Part shown: piece after piece, positions 1 to 12,200 of the stretch
Numbering within the stretch: position 1 is the stretch's first letter
How the letters are laid out: the number at the start of each line of letters is the position of its first letter
DNA from: Monodelphis domestica
Taxonomy: Eukaryota > Chordata > Mammalia > Didelphimorphia > Didelphidae
Length of the DNA: 64,000 nt
Assembly: GCF_027887165.1 (NCBI RefSeq)
Contig: NC_077228.1
Location: 105,438,260 to 105,502,259, forward strand
Reading direction: 5' to 3'
Position numbers and translations under genes: made by a program
Notes under the pieces: generated by a model
Told to the model about the DNA's origin: nothing
What the model saw: only the letters and a program-made list of their open reading frames with translations
Database searches by the model: none

Positions 1-420
1 AAGGGAAATTTAGTTTAATTTAGCTAAGATCAGGGACTGGGGATTTAGGCAGTTAGGGAGGATTAGAGTAAAAAAAAATCACTCTGAAGAAACCTCTATG
101 AAGAGATATTAGAGAATTAGCTTTATCTTATCCCATACCCTTCTACCTTATTCTTTTCTATTAAAATCTACTTCCCACTTCACTGGGATATCTGTGTGTG
201 TCATCTTAAGAGTCAGGCTCTGCCTGCACTGGGCTCTGTTGCCCTTCCCTAACCTGTAATCTTCTGATACTGGCCCAAACCTATCCATGTGGTCCCATTC
301 CATAAACACTAACACAACTGAAACCTTTCCTTCAAATAAAATTCATTTTGTACGTCTGGATTGAACATTCTTGGTGCAAAACCCTGCTACAAACTTGTGT
401 TTCTCCCACACCCATACGAA

Positions 421-438
421 GGGGGGGGGGGGGGGGGG
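421..438. repeat. G18 homopolymer run
   Basis: Eighteen consecutive G on the plus strand sit at the left edge of an L1 3' fragment. Open frames across it (poly-Gly or poly-Pro) are low-complexity artefacts. It is one of several long G-runs in the left 17 kb. Its exact length is uncertain because homopolymers are error-prone in sequencing. Confidence 0.9.
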
Positions 439-439
439 A

Positions 440-1195
440 GGTTCTGTACTGATCCAATCATTCCAGAGAACAATTTGGAATTGTGCCCAAAAGGCCATAA
501 AATTATGCTCTCCCTCTGATCCAACAATATCATTACCATGTCTGTATCTCATAGAGATTTGAAAAATAAAAAATAAGAACTTGTTCATCCAAAAATTTAG
601 CAGCTCTTTTTGTGGTGGCAAAGAATTGGAAACTATGAGGATGCCAATCAATTGGGAAATGGATGAACATGTTGTAGTATATGGTTATGATGGAATACTA
701 TTGTTCCATAAGAAATAATCAACAGTACGATCACAAAATAATCTGGAAAGACTTCTATGAAGTGATGCAGAGTGAAGTGAAAAGAACAGGGGAATATTAG
801 CTGGAGCAACAGCAATATTGTACGATGAACAATTGTGAATGACTCGACTTCTCAGCAATCCAATGATCCAAGTCAACTCCAAAGGACTTAAAATGAAAAA
901 TGCCATCCACCTCTAGAGAAAGAATTGATGGGATCTGAATGCAAATCAAAGTAGGCCATTCTTCACTTTATTTTCTTCAAGGCGGGGGGTGTGTGTGCGT
1001 GCGTGTCTACTTTCTCAACATAATCAATATTAAAATGTTTTGCATGATCACACATGTACAACCTGGATCAAATTGCTTACCATCTCAGGGAGAAGGGAAG
1101 GAAGAGAATATGAACTCGGTATGTTAAAAAATGAACGCTAAAAATTGTTTTTACATCCAAACAGGAAAAAACACAGTGTTATTGTAGGAGGATAA
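440..1195 (+). mobile_element. Marsupial-type L1 3' end, truncated
   Basis: The order of motifs matches the end of L1 ORF2 and the 3' UTR: TGATCCAA near the start, TTTTTGTGGTGGCAAAGAATT near 607, an ATTGGGAAATGGATGAAC motif near 649, then the non-coding tail. The same motif order recurs at about 35.2, 41.8 and 63.8 kb. The copy is 5'-truncated, carries stops, and cannot be active. Family assignment is from memory of marsupial L1 sequences. Confidence 0.8.
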
Positions 1196-1265
1196 AAATT
1201 AAAATTTTTAAAATGATCTAGAGAAGCCAACCTATCTGTTCAGGCTAACACATTGGAGTTAACGT

Positions 1266-1288
1266 GGGGGGACGGGGGGGGGGGGGGG
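1266..1288. repeat. G-run (G6, AC, G15)
   Basis: Two G-runs, 1266-1271 and 1274-1288, are separated by AC. This is simple sequence without coding meaning. Confidence 0.9.
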
Positions 1289-1519
1289 CAGCATGAGGAG
1301 AAAAAGAACATCTTGGCAATTGAGTATCTATGTTTAGCTATTCACCTGACCTTGGACAAGTAACTTGATTGCTCTCTGACTCACTTTCCTCATCTGTCAA
1401 ATGAAAGATATTGAGACACTAGGGCATATCTAAGAGGGCAACTTGATTGATGAGTAGACTGGAAATTGAAATGAAGATTAGTTGGGGAAAAAATGGGGTT
1501 CATTGGGAAACCTGAAATT

Positions 1520-2400
1520 CCTGAATTGAGCAGAACCTCAACGGCTAGCTATCTAGTCCAACCTATATATGAAAGGAATCTCCACTAGAAGAGTTGATAA
1601 ACAGTCATTCAGCCTCTTTGAATATTTCCAGAGGAAATACCTTCCTCCTCTAGGGGCTATCCAGTACACTTTGGGGAAGATTACTAAATTTTTCCTGAAA
1701 TCAAGACACGCACACACGCACACCCATCATCATCTACAGCTATCATCCCTTAAGTTTTCCTTTCTCCAAGCTAAACTCAAAAGTCCGTGGTCTCACTCCT
1801 CTGCATGCTTGATGTTCTTCTTAAATCATGGGGCCCAGAACTGAACATGATCCACCAGATGAAGTCTGAATAAGATGGGAAGGCAGGACTATCACCTAGC
1901 AGTGCCTGGAAAACAAGACCTCTCAATGCAAATCAAAACAGTACTCAGTTTTTTGGCTGCCACATCACACTGCTGACTCAAGTAAGCCTGAAGTCCACTA
2001 AATCTGCCAGATCTTTTTCAGATCTGCTGCCTCATCATACTTTCCCCAATCATATACTTTTGAAATTGATTGTTTTGTATCCAAGTGCAAAACTTTATTA
2101 ACATGTATCCCACTCAGCCCAAAGTCTATCTAGGCTGTCCAAAATTTTGGCAGAGGATGGGTTAGGGATTCCGTGTATTAGCCATCTTTCCCAACTTTGT
2201 ATCCTCTGAAAAGTGAATGGGCTTTTATCTATGCCTCTCTTAAGTCACTAATAAAAATGTTAAACAGCACAAGGCCAAGCACTTCTCTCTAGAGCACTAC
2301 CCTGGAAGTTTGCTGCCATGTTTTTGACCCTATCATTGACTCCATCTTTAAAATAAATTTATGGGCTACTTTATATAAAAAACTTTGATAGAATATAGGT
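1520..2400 (+). mobile_element. Old L3/CR1-type LINE fragment
   Basis: Segments such as CCAAGTGCAAAACTTTATTA near 2081 and the AAAATGTTAAACAGCACAAG block near 2254, followed by the AGAGCACTACCCTGGAAG type ending, resemble the 3' region of L3/CR1 LINEs. The copy is strongly diverged with no long frame. Borders are approximate. Confidence 0.55.
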
Positions 2401-2831
2401 GGACTAGTCATACCATCACCTTTTATTAGCTTAATTCTCAGCTAAACTGGATGTTTTGACCAGAAAATGGAATTTTATAGGGAGAAGGAATAGGATAGAT
2501 GCTTCCAAGTATTTGAAGAGTTGTTAAGTGGAAAAGGATTTAGATTTGCTTTGCATATAGGTCTCCAAAGCATGATTTAAGCCACTAAGATGGAGTAGAA
2601 ATTTCAGATACAACTTAAGGTCTTAGGGGGAAAGAGTTCTTAATGACAGCTATTCAAAAGTGCAAAGTGCTGCTTTGCAAGACACGCTTACAGGGCTTCA
2701 AGTCATTGGTTCAAGCCTTAAAAATGATATCTATAAACTATTAGATCTACATATCCAGATGCCTTTAGAGTTCCAAGACAGGCCCAATCCTCCCCAAGTC
2801 CCATATTCCCAACTTCCCACTATTTGAGATC

Positions 2832-2834
<3 letters not shown>

Positions 2835-2903
<69 letters not shown>

Positions 2904-2918
2904 CACACACACACACAT
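2835..2918. repeat. (AT)n-(AC)n compound microsatellite
   Basis: About 65 bp of alternating AT passes into a short CA repeat. A minus-strand frame of Ile-Tyr repeats crossing it is an artefact. Confidence 0.95.
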
Positions 2919-3189
2919 GCACGGCCCAAAGACATCTCCAGCTCAACAAAGTCATCCTCTAGGAAACCAGTCACAAACCAAATCTAAATCCTTTTCTACT
3001 TAACAAGCTTTCAGATACGTGAAGGCAGCGATCGCCTTCCTTCTCTTCCATCATCTCTTTTCTGAGCCAAACATCCAGTTTAGCTGATAGTTACTAAGCT
3101 AGTAGATAATAGTAATAGTGGGGCAATAATTCATCTAGATTTTAGCAAAGTTTTTTATAAAGTAATTTGTAATATTCCTGTGAAGATGG

Positions 3190-3800
3190 AGTAAGATGGA
3201 GTTAGATGGCACCTTGTTCCTCAGATGTATAATGCTGGTCTGCCTGGACTCCTCACTCTGCCTGTCTCACACTTCATAACCATTAAGTGTTGCCAACTTT
3301 TGTCAAATTTACCATCACCAAATCTCTTGGATCACCTGTTCTCCATTCACACTTTCCCGAGGGCCACCTCGAGCCCTGGACTATAATCATATCCTACCCA
3401 CAACTGAGAAATTCCTATTCTTAAAACATGGTTCTGACCACATCCCTCCCTGCTCAAGGAGTCCCTATGACTCCCTTCAGACAAACCCATCTCATTTAGA
3501 AACCCTAAATCTGGCTTTGATCCTCTTGGATCATTTACTTCGTGCTCCAAACAATGCCCATGGCTGGAATGGTCTCTCCTCCCCTCCATCTCTTGGAATG
3601 CCTGGTTTCACTAAGACTGAATTCAAATACTACATCAGATTTCCTTTCCTACCCAACTCCAGTCCCCCCAACACTGTATTTTGTATTTTCTTCTCTGTGC
3701 ACACATCTCTTCCTCCTTCTTAGGGGCAGAGGCCATTTTCCTTTTGGGTTTTGTGTCTACCTAGAACCCATTACCTCGCAACACAGGACTGGAATTTAAG
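3190..3800 (+). mobile_element. L2 LINE 3' end, plus orientation
   Basis: The pyrimidine-rich stretch has the usual order of an L2 tail: GACCACATCCCTCCCTGCTC near 3437, GGAATGGTCTCTCCTCCCC near 3567, then a CACATCTCTTCCTCCTTCTTAG-like end near 3702. It is degenerate and non-coding. Confidence 0.6.
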
Positions 3801-3829
3801 ACCATCTCAAATGACCAAGCTGCATGCTG

Positions 3830-4680
3830 AATCCTTGTTGAATCTGATTGAGAAGAACTACTAGGGAGGGAGGAGAAGGGTAGGAGAATTAGAAAAGTCG
3901 TTGGTGAGGAAGTGTACCTGAAATGGCCTTTACAGGAAGGCAAGGACTTGGGAAGCCAGATGAGGACAATACATTCCAGACGGGAGGAGGGGGCGAATGG
4001 AGGTGGTTTAAGACATAAGCTGAAGGAATAGCTTAGAGTAGAGACTGGCTGGCATGTAGAAGCCGCATGTGAACTTAGGCTGGAAAGACAGCTGAGAACC
4101 AACTAATAAAAGGCCTTAAACAAGGTCAGAAGGTTTATTTCAAACAATAAGAAGCACTAATGGAGTAAAGAAAGCATCTGAAGCAGTAATGTGGTTTAGG
4201 CTTGTGCTTTAAAAGGAAGATTTTTTTTTTGGCAGATTGAGAAGAGACTGGGAGCAGGAAGGTCAGATAGGAGGCTACATACCATGTTCTTGGCAAGAGA
4301 TTAAGACCTGAACTGGGGTGGTATTTCCATGAATGAAAAGAAGAGGATGGACACAAAAGATATCATGAAAGCTGACTGACAAGAACTGGACTGGACAGAG
4401 GTGAGTGAAGACGACTCCAAGGTGACCCAGGTAAGCAACTACATAGTAATCCCCTCAACAGGAAGAATATTTGAAGGTTAGAGTTCATGGAGATGACAAG
4501 CTATTTTGGATATGTCAAGTCTGAGATGCCAAAAGAATCTTCTAGGGTAAGTCTCAGCCCTAAGCTTTAGTTAAGGAGAGATACAGATCCTAGGGAGAGA
4601 TGATAATTAAGCTCATGGCTGTGGATAAGATAGTAGAGAGAGAGGGAGCCCTCGACGAAGTCTTGGAAGTCTCCTATGAA
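3830..4680 (-). mobile_element. L2 LINE fragment, minus orientation
   Basis: Purine-rich sequence whose reverse complement reads like the L2 reverse-transcriptase C-terminal region. Useful marks are GACGACTCCAAGGTGACCC near 4410 and GATATGTCAAGTCTGAGATG near 4510. Related pieces lie at 9.6-10.9, 11.7-12.2 and 61.7-63.4 kb. It is decayed, with no intact frame. Confidence 0.5.
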
Positions 4681-4744
4681 TACTGGCACCTAGGAGGAAT
4701 GCAAGGGATCTGGCAGCTATTGCTCCTGCATTCACTTAATAGCC

Positions 4745-5075
4745 AATAATAAGAACTAACACTTACATAGTGTGCTTACTACATGGCAGGCACTGTGCTA
4801 AGTGTTCATTGATAATAACGATGATAGCTACACTTAATAGTGCTTTACTTAATATGTGGCAGGCACCATGCTATGTAATGAATGACAATAATAGCCAACA
4901 TTTTTATAGGACTTTCTATATGCCAAGCACTAAGTGCTAAGTGCTTTTATGATTTAGGTGCTATAATTAGCCCCACTTATGACTTGTACTGGGTCAAAGA
5001 ACCTGAAGAGTATGTACTACAGTCAGAACTGAACTTTATGGAATCAGCTCCCTGTCCACTGGTCTCTGCCTTGCT
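4745..5075 (+). mobile_element. MIR cluster
   Basis: Three partly overlapping MIR-like cores occur in the same orientation: ATGGCAGGCACTGTGCTAAG near 4783, GTGGCAGGCACCATGCTATG near 4856, and TGCCAAGCACTAAGTGCTAA near 4921. A tandem MIR arrangement or a local duplication could both explain this. Confidence 0.75.
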
Positions 5076-5744
5076 CTAACTTTTCCCACCACTTTAATAA
5101 AGGAAATTCATTACCACTTACTTAAGTTTACTTAACCAATATCCAAGCAAGACTTCTCCATTAATCTTTCCTCTGATCCACCCTCCCATGAATAACTAGA
5201 ATTGTCTCAAAAATTGTTTCAAATACCATCACTGCCTTTTCACTACTAACAAATTAGGTTCAAATTCTGAACACACAAAGAAATCATTCCACTGGGGAAG
5301 TGTATAAAGATGCTGATGGGGATGTACAGAGACATTCATGGGCCATCTTTGAAGACATGGACTGAGGTTTGGAAGCAAGGGCAGGTAACAAAGAGGAAAC
5401 ACAAAAGCATGTTGGAGCTCAGAATGAGCCGGGATTGGTAAGCAGTGTTAAAGAAGAGAAGGTTTTTCTTCTGTTTTCATTTCTAAGAATATTCTTTGAA
5501 CTGGAATAGGCAAAACAAACATGTCAGGCATGGAGTTTCAACTCAATACAGTGGAAGCACCTTTCGAGAGGTGGCAGTCATCAAGTCCAGAGATGATCCA
5601 CATGTGATTTCTGGAAAACAAGTGTGGCAAGACAAGAAGAAAGTCCCCATTTTGAAAAATACAAGAAAAAAATGAAGTTAACAAATTATTAGACAGTAAT
5701 ATTGATTTCAATTCCTATTTTAAAACATAGTAAATCTAAAGGAG

Positions 5745-5985
5745 CAACTATGGTGATGCAGTGGATAGAGCATAGGACCTGGAGTTAGGAAGGCCTAAGT
5801 TCAAATCAGATACTTATTATACTTGTTGCTGTATGACCCTGAGCAAGTCTTTTAACTGTTTGCTTCAGTTTCCGCAACTGCCAAATGTGCTGGAGAGGGA
5901 AATGGAAACCTGCTCCAGGATCTTTAACAAGAAAACTCAAATGGGGTCATGAAGAGTTAGGCACGCCTGAAACAAAAGTAAATCT
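5745..5985 (+). mobile_element. tRNA-related SINE, older type
   Basis: The segment has the GTGGATAGAGCATAGGACCT head, AAGTTCAAATC box, GTATGACCCTGAGCAAGTC core and a GGTCATGAAGAGT tail. It resembles the older MIR-like marsupial SINEs rather than the young SINE seen at 33.1 kb. Confidence 0.75.
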
Positions 5986-6239
5986 AAAATTGAGACAATT
6001 ATTGATCCACAAAGAGCCAAACCAATCTCATTTTCTTTTCTATTGGGCCAAGAGATAGGGGAAATGCTCTAAAGCAGGAAAGATACTGAATGGATGGATT
6101 ATGGGTTGAACATAAGTGAAGGGACTGAATACGGATGAAAGTACAAATTTTACAAGTATGAGGTAGACTAGGTTTGACTAGATAGCAGTTCTTGGTTTTA
6201 ATAGGCTACAATCTCAATGTGTCAACATGCTAATTTTAT

Positions 6240-6960
6240 ACTAGTTGAATCCTTGATTCTCACTTGAATACCTCTTCCCTGCCCAACTATCACTCTGAGT
6301 GTCCAATCTGGTCAGGTTCTTTGTATTCTAGATCTGTCTCAGTTATTTGACCTCCTTTCCACGGAGTTCAGTACCTGGTTGTCTCTCCACCTCCAACCCC
6401 TGCCTTCAAATATTCCAGTCTTGCTGTCCACCAGTCTCAAAACTGCAATGACTAGTGACTCACAGGGATGGTCATACCTTAAATTTCACCATCATTTTCA
6501 TGTGCCACTTCCATTTACTTTTCTTAATAATAGTCTTCTTCTTTTACAGCTTCCTCTCTGCTCCCTTCCTCTTAAAATTCATTCTTCGTAGTTTCCAAAA
6601 GCTATTTCTTCTCTATTATGACCTCACTCTTTCTTCAGTTTTGAACCTATAGTCCAACTATACTCAACATCTTTCCCCTTATCCTATTAACACCCATTAA
6701 TCTACCTTTTTCTTCCTCCTCCCTTGCAGTTGACTACTCTTGGAAGTCAACCACTTCAAATTCTGTCCCAACTAGGTCCTGGCTGCTCTTTGATTGCATC
6801 CCACTCCACTGTTCCCATTATCCTCAAGTCATCAATGGCTCCCCTAGTCACTCTCACAACCAACTTCGAAGGAGGCTATCCTTTGGGAACTCCCTCTTCT
6901 ATCCATTCTACATTCAAAGCACCTCAACATCTTTTCATCCATTCTCCTAGGAAGTAGCTA
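6240..6960. other. Pyrimidine-rich stretch, possibly L2
   Basis: C/T-rich sequence with small frames and no splice or domain signal. CATCAATGGCTCCCCTAGTC near 6830 resembles an L2 3' segment. I do not see a gene here. Confidence 0.35.
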
Positions 6961-7324
6961 TTATTTCTTCTGTCAATCCCACTCCATCCTCTCTCACACA
7001 GAACTCAACTTATTGACTTCAAGTGCTTTGGGTGGAGATATAAACATCTTCCAATTCATCCTCCCCAACCCTTGAGAAAAATCTCGACTGAAAGGAAAAT
7101 TGTACAATGACTCACATAAAATGTGCAGTTTTAGTATTTCTGCCAGGAAAAAAAAAACACCTTATTTTCAGTATATTGGAGGTAGAATGACCACTGAGAC
7201 AAACAGAAGGGTCAAAAAAACGTTCTATACTCCAGGTTGTTAGGGATGGTATAGTATTCTTCAAACAAAAATGAAGTTTCAATGGAGCAAAGAGAGCCAT
7301 AAGATGAAGAATTTGAAAAGTGTT

Positions 7325-7522
7325 ACACAGGGCAAACAAGTGGCTCAGTAACTGGCTATATCTACAGATGGGAAGTCCTGGGTTCAAATTTGACCTCAGA
7401 TATTTCCTAGTGGCATGACCCTGGGCAAATCACTAACCAAAAATTGTCTGACCCTTCCCACTTTTCTGCCTTGGAGCTAATACGTAATATTGATTCTAAG
7501 ATAGAAGGTAAGGGTTTTAAAA
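7325..7522 (+). mobile_element. Marsupial-type SINE, plus strand
   Basis: A diverged full-length copy. It has CAAGTGGCTCAGTAACTGG, the GGGTTCAAATTTGACCTCAG B-box region, CATGACCCTGGGCAAATCAC, and the TTCTGCCTTGGAGC to AAGGTAAGGGTTTTAAAAA tail. Confidence 0.85.
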
Positions 7523-7529
7523 ATGTTGC

Positions 7530-9240
7530 ACAAAGTAAATAAAAGGAGAGAGCTGTTGTACTATTAGAGCCTGAAACAGAGTTGACATTCCTTCTGAAGA
7601 GGAGGGAGGGGAGGTGGAAGCTTTAAGAGCCACTTTAATAATGTCCAGGAGTAGCAGTAGTTGAAAACTGCCTGCTCAGAAGTACTAGTACATTTATTTG
7701 TTGACATAGCAATGATAGAGAAGTTGGTCGTCTTCAAGGGCACATATGCAGGACAGCACTTCTCAAAGATTTATCCATCCAAACAAATGGCCAGTAGCTA
7801 TGCTTCTGATGATCCACTTGGCAAAAAATGAAACTACAGGAAGGAACCTGGACTGTCAATGATTTCAAAGAACCTGAAGGGAATGGCTAAGTTTTTCTCA
7901 CTAGCCCAACAAAGTAAAAAATAAAGTGAATATTCCAGGTAGGATGGTAGTGTCTAAGAAATTATATTTGGATATCAGAGGCATGGCTTAACAAACTCAT
8001 GGCCAAAGATAAGATTACACTTCACAAATGCTGGAAGGAATATTTGCTGAGTATCTTATAAATCTAATCAGAATTAATTTTACCTAAAAGGATCAGTGAG
8101 AGAGGTTTCTTATGTATATATGCTTCAAGTGAGATAACATAGAAAAGTAGTGGCAAAAAATAGCTCCAAATGCCTAGTTCACAGGAGACAAAATCCAAGA
8201 CCCTGAAAAAACACCTGGACTCAAATGTTTATACTCAACTGCCCAAAGAATAAGCAATGAGCAAGAGAAATGAGATTAATTTAATGAAAGGTAAATTTTG
8301 ATATGAGAAGCATCTTTGAGAAATCCTAGAGGGAAAATGAGATGGAAGGTGGAAGTCAGTATTTGAATACTACGAAAGAGAGTGAGCACTTTTGTATATA
8401 AAAAGGAAATAGAGATTTAAAAGTGGATTAAACATCTGGCATATAGGTAGGAGAGTACGGGTAAACTAATAAAACTAATTTGCCTTAGTGGTCATTTTAG
8501 CCATCAAAGATAGAGAAGCCAACAAAAAGGATCTCATTCTTACTAGTTGCTGAGGTGAGAAATAGGAAAACTTGGGCAAATTACTGCTCCAACCTACAGG
8601 AATATGGAATTGGGAAAAGAAATATGGATATAGTCTAAAAAAAATCCCTAGAATTTGAGAAAGCCTATTTCAAAAGGCTCAAAAAAAATCCAGAAAAGCT
8701 CCAATGAAATGAATTTATTCAGTCCCAAAGGAATGCAAATGTGTTGTTTTCAGTGTTTAGCCCGATAGTCCATACTCCAATTTGAAGATATTATACTATG
8801 AAGGATAACATAGTATGATCAGGATCCAAAAAGGGGTTGACAGTTTATAGTAGTTGAGCTAAATCTATTAAGATTAAATTCAAGAGGCATAGAAATAATC
8901 TTGCCCACAAGTACCACCACCCCACCCCCAGTCTGTAAGCTGGTAACCAAGAAAACTAATTTGATCTGAATTAAGTAACTTTCAAGAACAGAGAAGTTAT
9001 AGTTCCACTGTACTCTTTTATCCTCAATTTAGAGTGCTCTATTCTATTTTTAAGCAAGATATTGATAATCCAAGAAGGAAAGTGATGGACAATGTGTTAT
9101 TATCTAAGGACTGACTGAACATATCTAAGGCCTAAAGAATTTGCTTGAGGGAAAGCGGGGGTTGTTGTACTGTTGAAGGAATAAAGGAAATTATCAAGGA
9201 TTTGTGAGGATAACTTGTTTTCAAATAGTAAACTTGAAAC
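7530..9240. other. Intergenic stretch without recognised features
   Basis: AT-rich sequence. I see no exon-like segment, RNA gene, tandem array or confidently classifiable repeat. Weakly L2-like or MIR-like purine-rich pieces may be present. Confidence 0.4.
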
Positions 9241-9246
9241 TAGATT

Positions 9247-9259
9247 GGGGGGGGGGGGG
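9247..9259. repeat. G13 homopolymer run
   Basis: Thirteen G in a row, followed by CGAGGGGACGGG. Simple sequence. Confidence 0.9.
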
Positions 9260-9379
9260 CGAGGGGACGGGACTACCTACTGATTGGAATTGTCTAAAAG
9301 TGGAATGTGTTGGTGCTAGGGTTTGGGTAGGTGGGGAAGTGCTGACTTCTTCCATGTTTGGTGAACAAGATACTCCAGG

Positions 9380-9640
9380 TTTCTCTTGCTAGTCCCTAAG
9401 GCCCAGAATGCTCTCCCTTCTTTCCCTATTAGGCACTCCCAACTAAAACCCCATCTCTTATGTAGTCTCTCCAATCCCTCAATTCGAGTGCCTTTTACTA
9501 ATTTCCTATTTGTCCTGTATATAGCTTGTTTATGCAGTCTACATTAGTTTGAGTTCCCTTAAACATCCCTTAACACTTGAGAGCAGGGTTTTATTTTCTT
9601 CTTTTTGGATGCACAGTACATGGCACATAGGTTGTTGATC
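9380..9640 (+). mobile_element. L2 3' end, plus orientation
   Basis: The typical L2 tail order is visible: CCCAGAATGCTCTCCCTTC near 9402, a GAGCAGGGTTTTATTTTC segment near 9580, and GCACAGTACATGGCACATAG at the end. Confidence 0.65.
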
Positions 9641-10900
9641 TTATATTTGATCCCAGAGGAGTTTGACTGGGGTGAGAATGGACGGGCCAACGGACAAGAT
9701 CAGACCGGCATTTTTAATTTTTCTTTAAACCCTTACCTTCTGTCCTAGAATCAATACTGTTAGTTCTAAGGCAGAAGAGCTAAGGGCTAGGCAATGGAGG
9801 GTTAAGATTTGCCATGGGACACATAACTAAAGTGATAAAGTCCAGATTTGAACCCAGGACCCCTCTCTTGGCCTGGCTATCAATCCTAGCTGCCCCCAAG
9901 AAAAACACTTTTGACAGTAGAATGGAACTAATACCTGAAATGGAAAATTGAAACATGTAGATCTACTAGCAGGCTATTGCAACAGTCATGGTATGAGGTG
10001 ATAAGCACCAGAACCAAGTTGATGATAGTGTCAGAGAAGAGGGTGTGTAGAAGAAATATTACAAAGGCAAAATTTATAGGCTCTGGCAACAAATTGGCTA
10101 TAGGAAAAATGAAGATTCAAAAATGCCATAAGTTCTGAGACCTGGTGAACTGAAATTGAAAGGATTATCTATATTCAATTTTGAACATGTGAGTTTAAAA
10201 TGGCTGAAAGAAATTGAGCTTGTTATGCAACTAACTATGGGAGGGGGAGGGTATATGCCTGGAAGTCAGTGAAAAGGTAAGATTTGAGAATTAATAGCAG
10301 AAAGGTATAACTAAATACAAGGGAACAGATGCAATCAAGTGAATAATATAGAGGAAGAGGTAAACCCAAGACTGATGTCTAAAGGCTAGAGGGCTTAGAT
10401 GAAGATCCAGTACAGTCTGAGTAGTAGTCTCATAAGCCAGGAGATAAGGTTGTTTTGAAGACCTTTAAATTATGAAAGAAGAGTCTTCAACAATGTCAAA
10501 GACTTCATAGAAGTCAAGGAAAACTAGTAGGCCATTGATCTCATATTAATTATGCCAGATTTGTAGAGTTGAGAAGGCAAGAAGTAGAGGCATCTATTGC
10601 ATTAGATCCTCTCTTTAGGCAGAAAAAGCAAGAGATTAACTAGAGAAGATGAGTTTTCTGAGGATGGGGGAAGGCATAGTGGTTTGTAGACATAAAATAA
10701 GTCAGTTGACATGGAGACAAATAAGAGATGACAGAGACAAACTTTTTGGGGAACACAAAAGATTGGGAAGGAATAGAATGAACAGAGAGACATTAGCAAG
10801 AAAGGTCATCTCAATTTCAGATGGGTGAAGGAGAGAGCAAGAAGGCAATCTAAAATGGGAGGAGAGGGGAAAAGAGGCAGTTATACAAATAAGATTTGGA
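9640..10900 (-). mobile_element. L2 LINE fragment, minus orientation, SINE-interrupted
   Basis: The reverse complement resembles L2 between the RT C-terminus and the 3' tail. Marks are AGGCTATTGCAACAGTCATG near 9971 and a CTTCATAGAAGTCAAGGAA block near 10503. A SINE at 9712-9898 splits it, which dates the SINE as younger. Confidence 0.5.
9712..9898 (-). mobile_element. Marsupial-type SINE, minus strand
   Basis: Reverse copy: T-rich start, AACCCTTACCTTCTGTCCTA, TTCTAAGGCAGAAGAGC, AGATTTGAACCCAGGACCC, and a TAGCTGCCCCC end equal to the reversed SINE head. Confidence 0.85.
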
Positions 10901-11439
10901 AGCACATCTATGTTAAGTAGGATAGTGAATTAGAGAGATTGAATCTGTTTGCCTTACAGTATGCAGGTCCAGTTGAGCTGTGACAAATTTGTAGGAGCCT
11001 AGTTCCCAAGGTTATCAGCTCCATTAAATGAAAAGCAGTGGATGGTAAGAGTAATCCAAGGCTGAGGCCTGGCCAGGCAAGATGGAATTGGATAAAATAA
11101 CAAAGGACTCAAATCAAAAGGCCAGAGAAAGGTTGAAATGGCTCACCAGAAGGTCAAAGTGAGTTAAGATATATTGTTAGTATGGAGATGCTGTCTTTTT
11201 ATTTAGGTACCTCTCCATTCTGAGGCAGGATCCACTCCATAGGAATCTTTCAGTTACTCAATTCAATGGAATTTACTCACCTGGCCACCTTGTACGGTCC
11301 TTTTTTTGGATTGAATTGTTAAATGCTCCAATGATTGTTTCCTTAAAGTCAAAGTTGTTAAGATAGTTCAAGTTTTAAAATTACTTTACCCACCCCACCC
11401 CACGTCCCAGAGTTTCTGAAATCCATACCCTTTATCAGA

Positions 11440-11720
11440 AAGCTTGTTTCATTCATTAAACAAATAATATGTGCAAGGCACTGTTACACACTCTAAAAGT
11501 AAAAAAATAAATAATCCTATCCTCAAAGGGCTTACAATCTATTACAGAAATATACAAATAAATGCATAAAAAATACAAATTTATTAAAAAATTCAAGGGA
11601 AACGAAAGGACACTAGCAAGTAAGGGAATCAAGATAGGCCTAGTAGAGAAAGTGAAACGAGCTGAACCTTTAAACATGTTGGGATTCTGAGAGGCAACAA
11701 ACATTGCAACCTTTGGAATG
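11440..11720. mobile_element. MIR-like old repeat fragment
   Basis: TGTGCAAGGCACTGTTACAC followed by CCTCAAAGGGCTTACAATCT is a motif pair common in old mammalian interspersed repeats. The exact family is unclear. Confidence 0.45.
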
Positions 11721-11739
11721 ACAAAGGGACAAAATCAGA

Positions 11740-12200
11740 AAAGGGGATGTATTATACATGGAAAGGCAAATGCGCTAGTTTGGCTGAAAAGTAGGGTATG
11801 GAGAGTAATTAGCTTGGAAAAGAAGGGTAGTATGTGAAGGGATTTAAATGCCTAAGAGTAGAGGGAGGAACTCACTAGTTTATAGAGTAAATAATAGGTC
11901 AGACTTAGGATTCAGCAATTACAAGCTATGTCAATGACAGATTAGAGATAGTAGGCAGAGAGACCAATTAAGAACAGGGCCATATTGTGGCAAAACCAGG
12001 GAGGAATGGTATGAACTAGGCTGGTGGCTATGAGAGGGGAAATGACAATTCAACCTCACAAAACATTTCTAGCAAACAAGTAACTGGATTGAGGAGGGGG
12101 GGTAGAAGGGCAGAGAAGAAACACAAGTCTGAGTCAGAGTGGAGGTTGTAAACCTGGGTGACCAGCAATGGGGAAATTAGAAAGAGGTATTATTGGATAG
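11740..12200 (-). mobile_element. L2-like fragment, minus orientation
   Basis: Purine-rich sequence with GGGATTTAAATGCCTAAGAG near 11839 and AACTAGGCTGGTGGCTATGA near 12014. It fits the same L2 region as the segment at 9.6-10.9 kb. It is decayed. Confidence 0.45.

Noticed and set aside
2835..2918. AT-rich repeat as replication origin or CRISPR-like array
   Set aside because: It is a simple dinucleotide run without spacers or repeat units; a microsatellite explains it fully.
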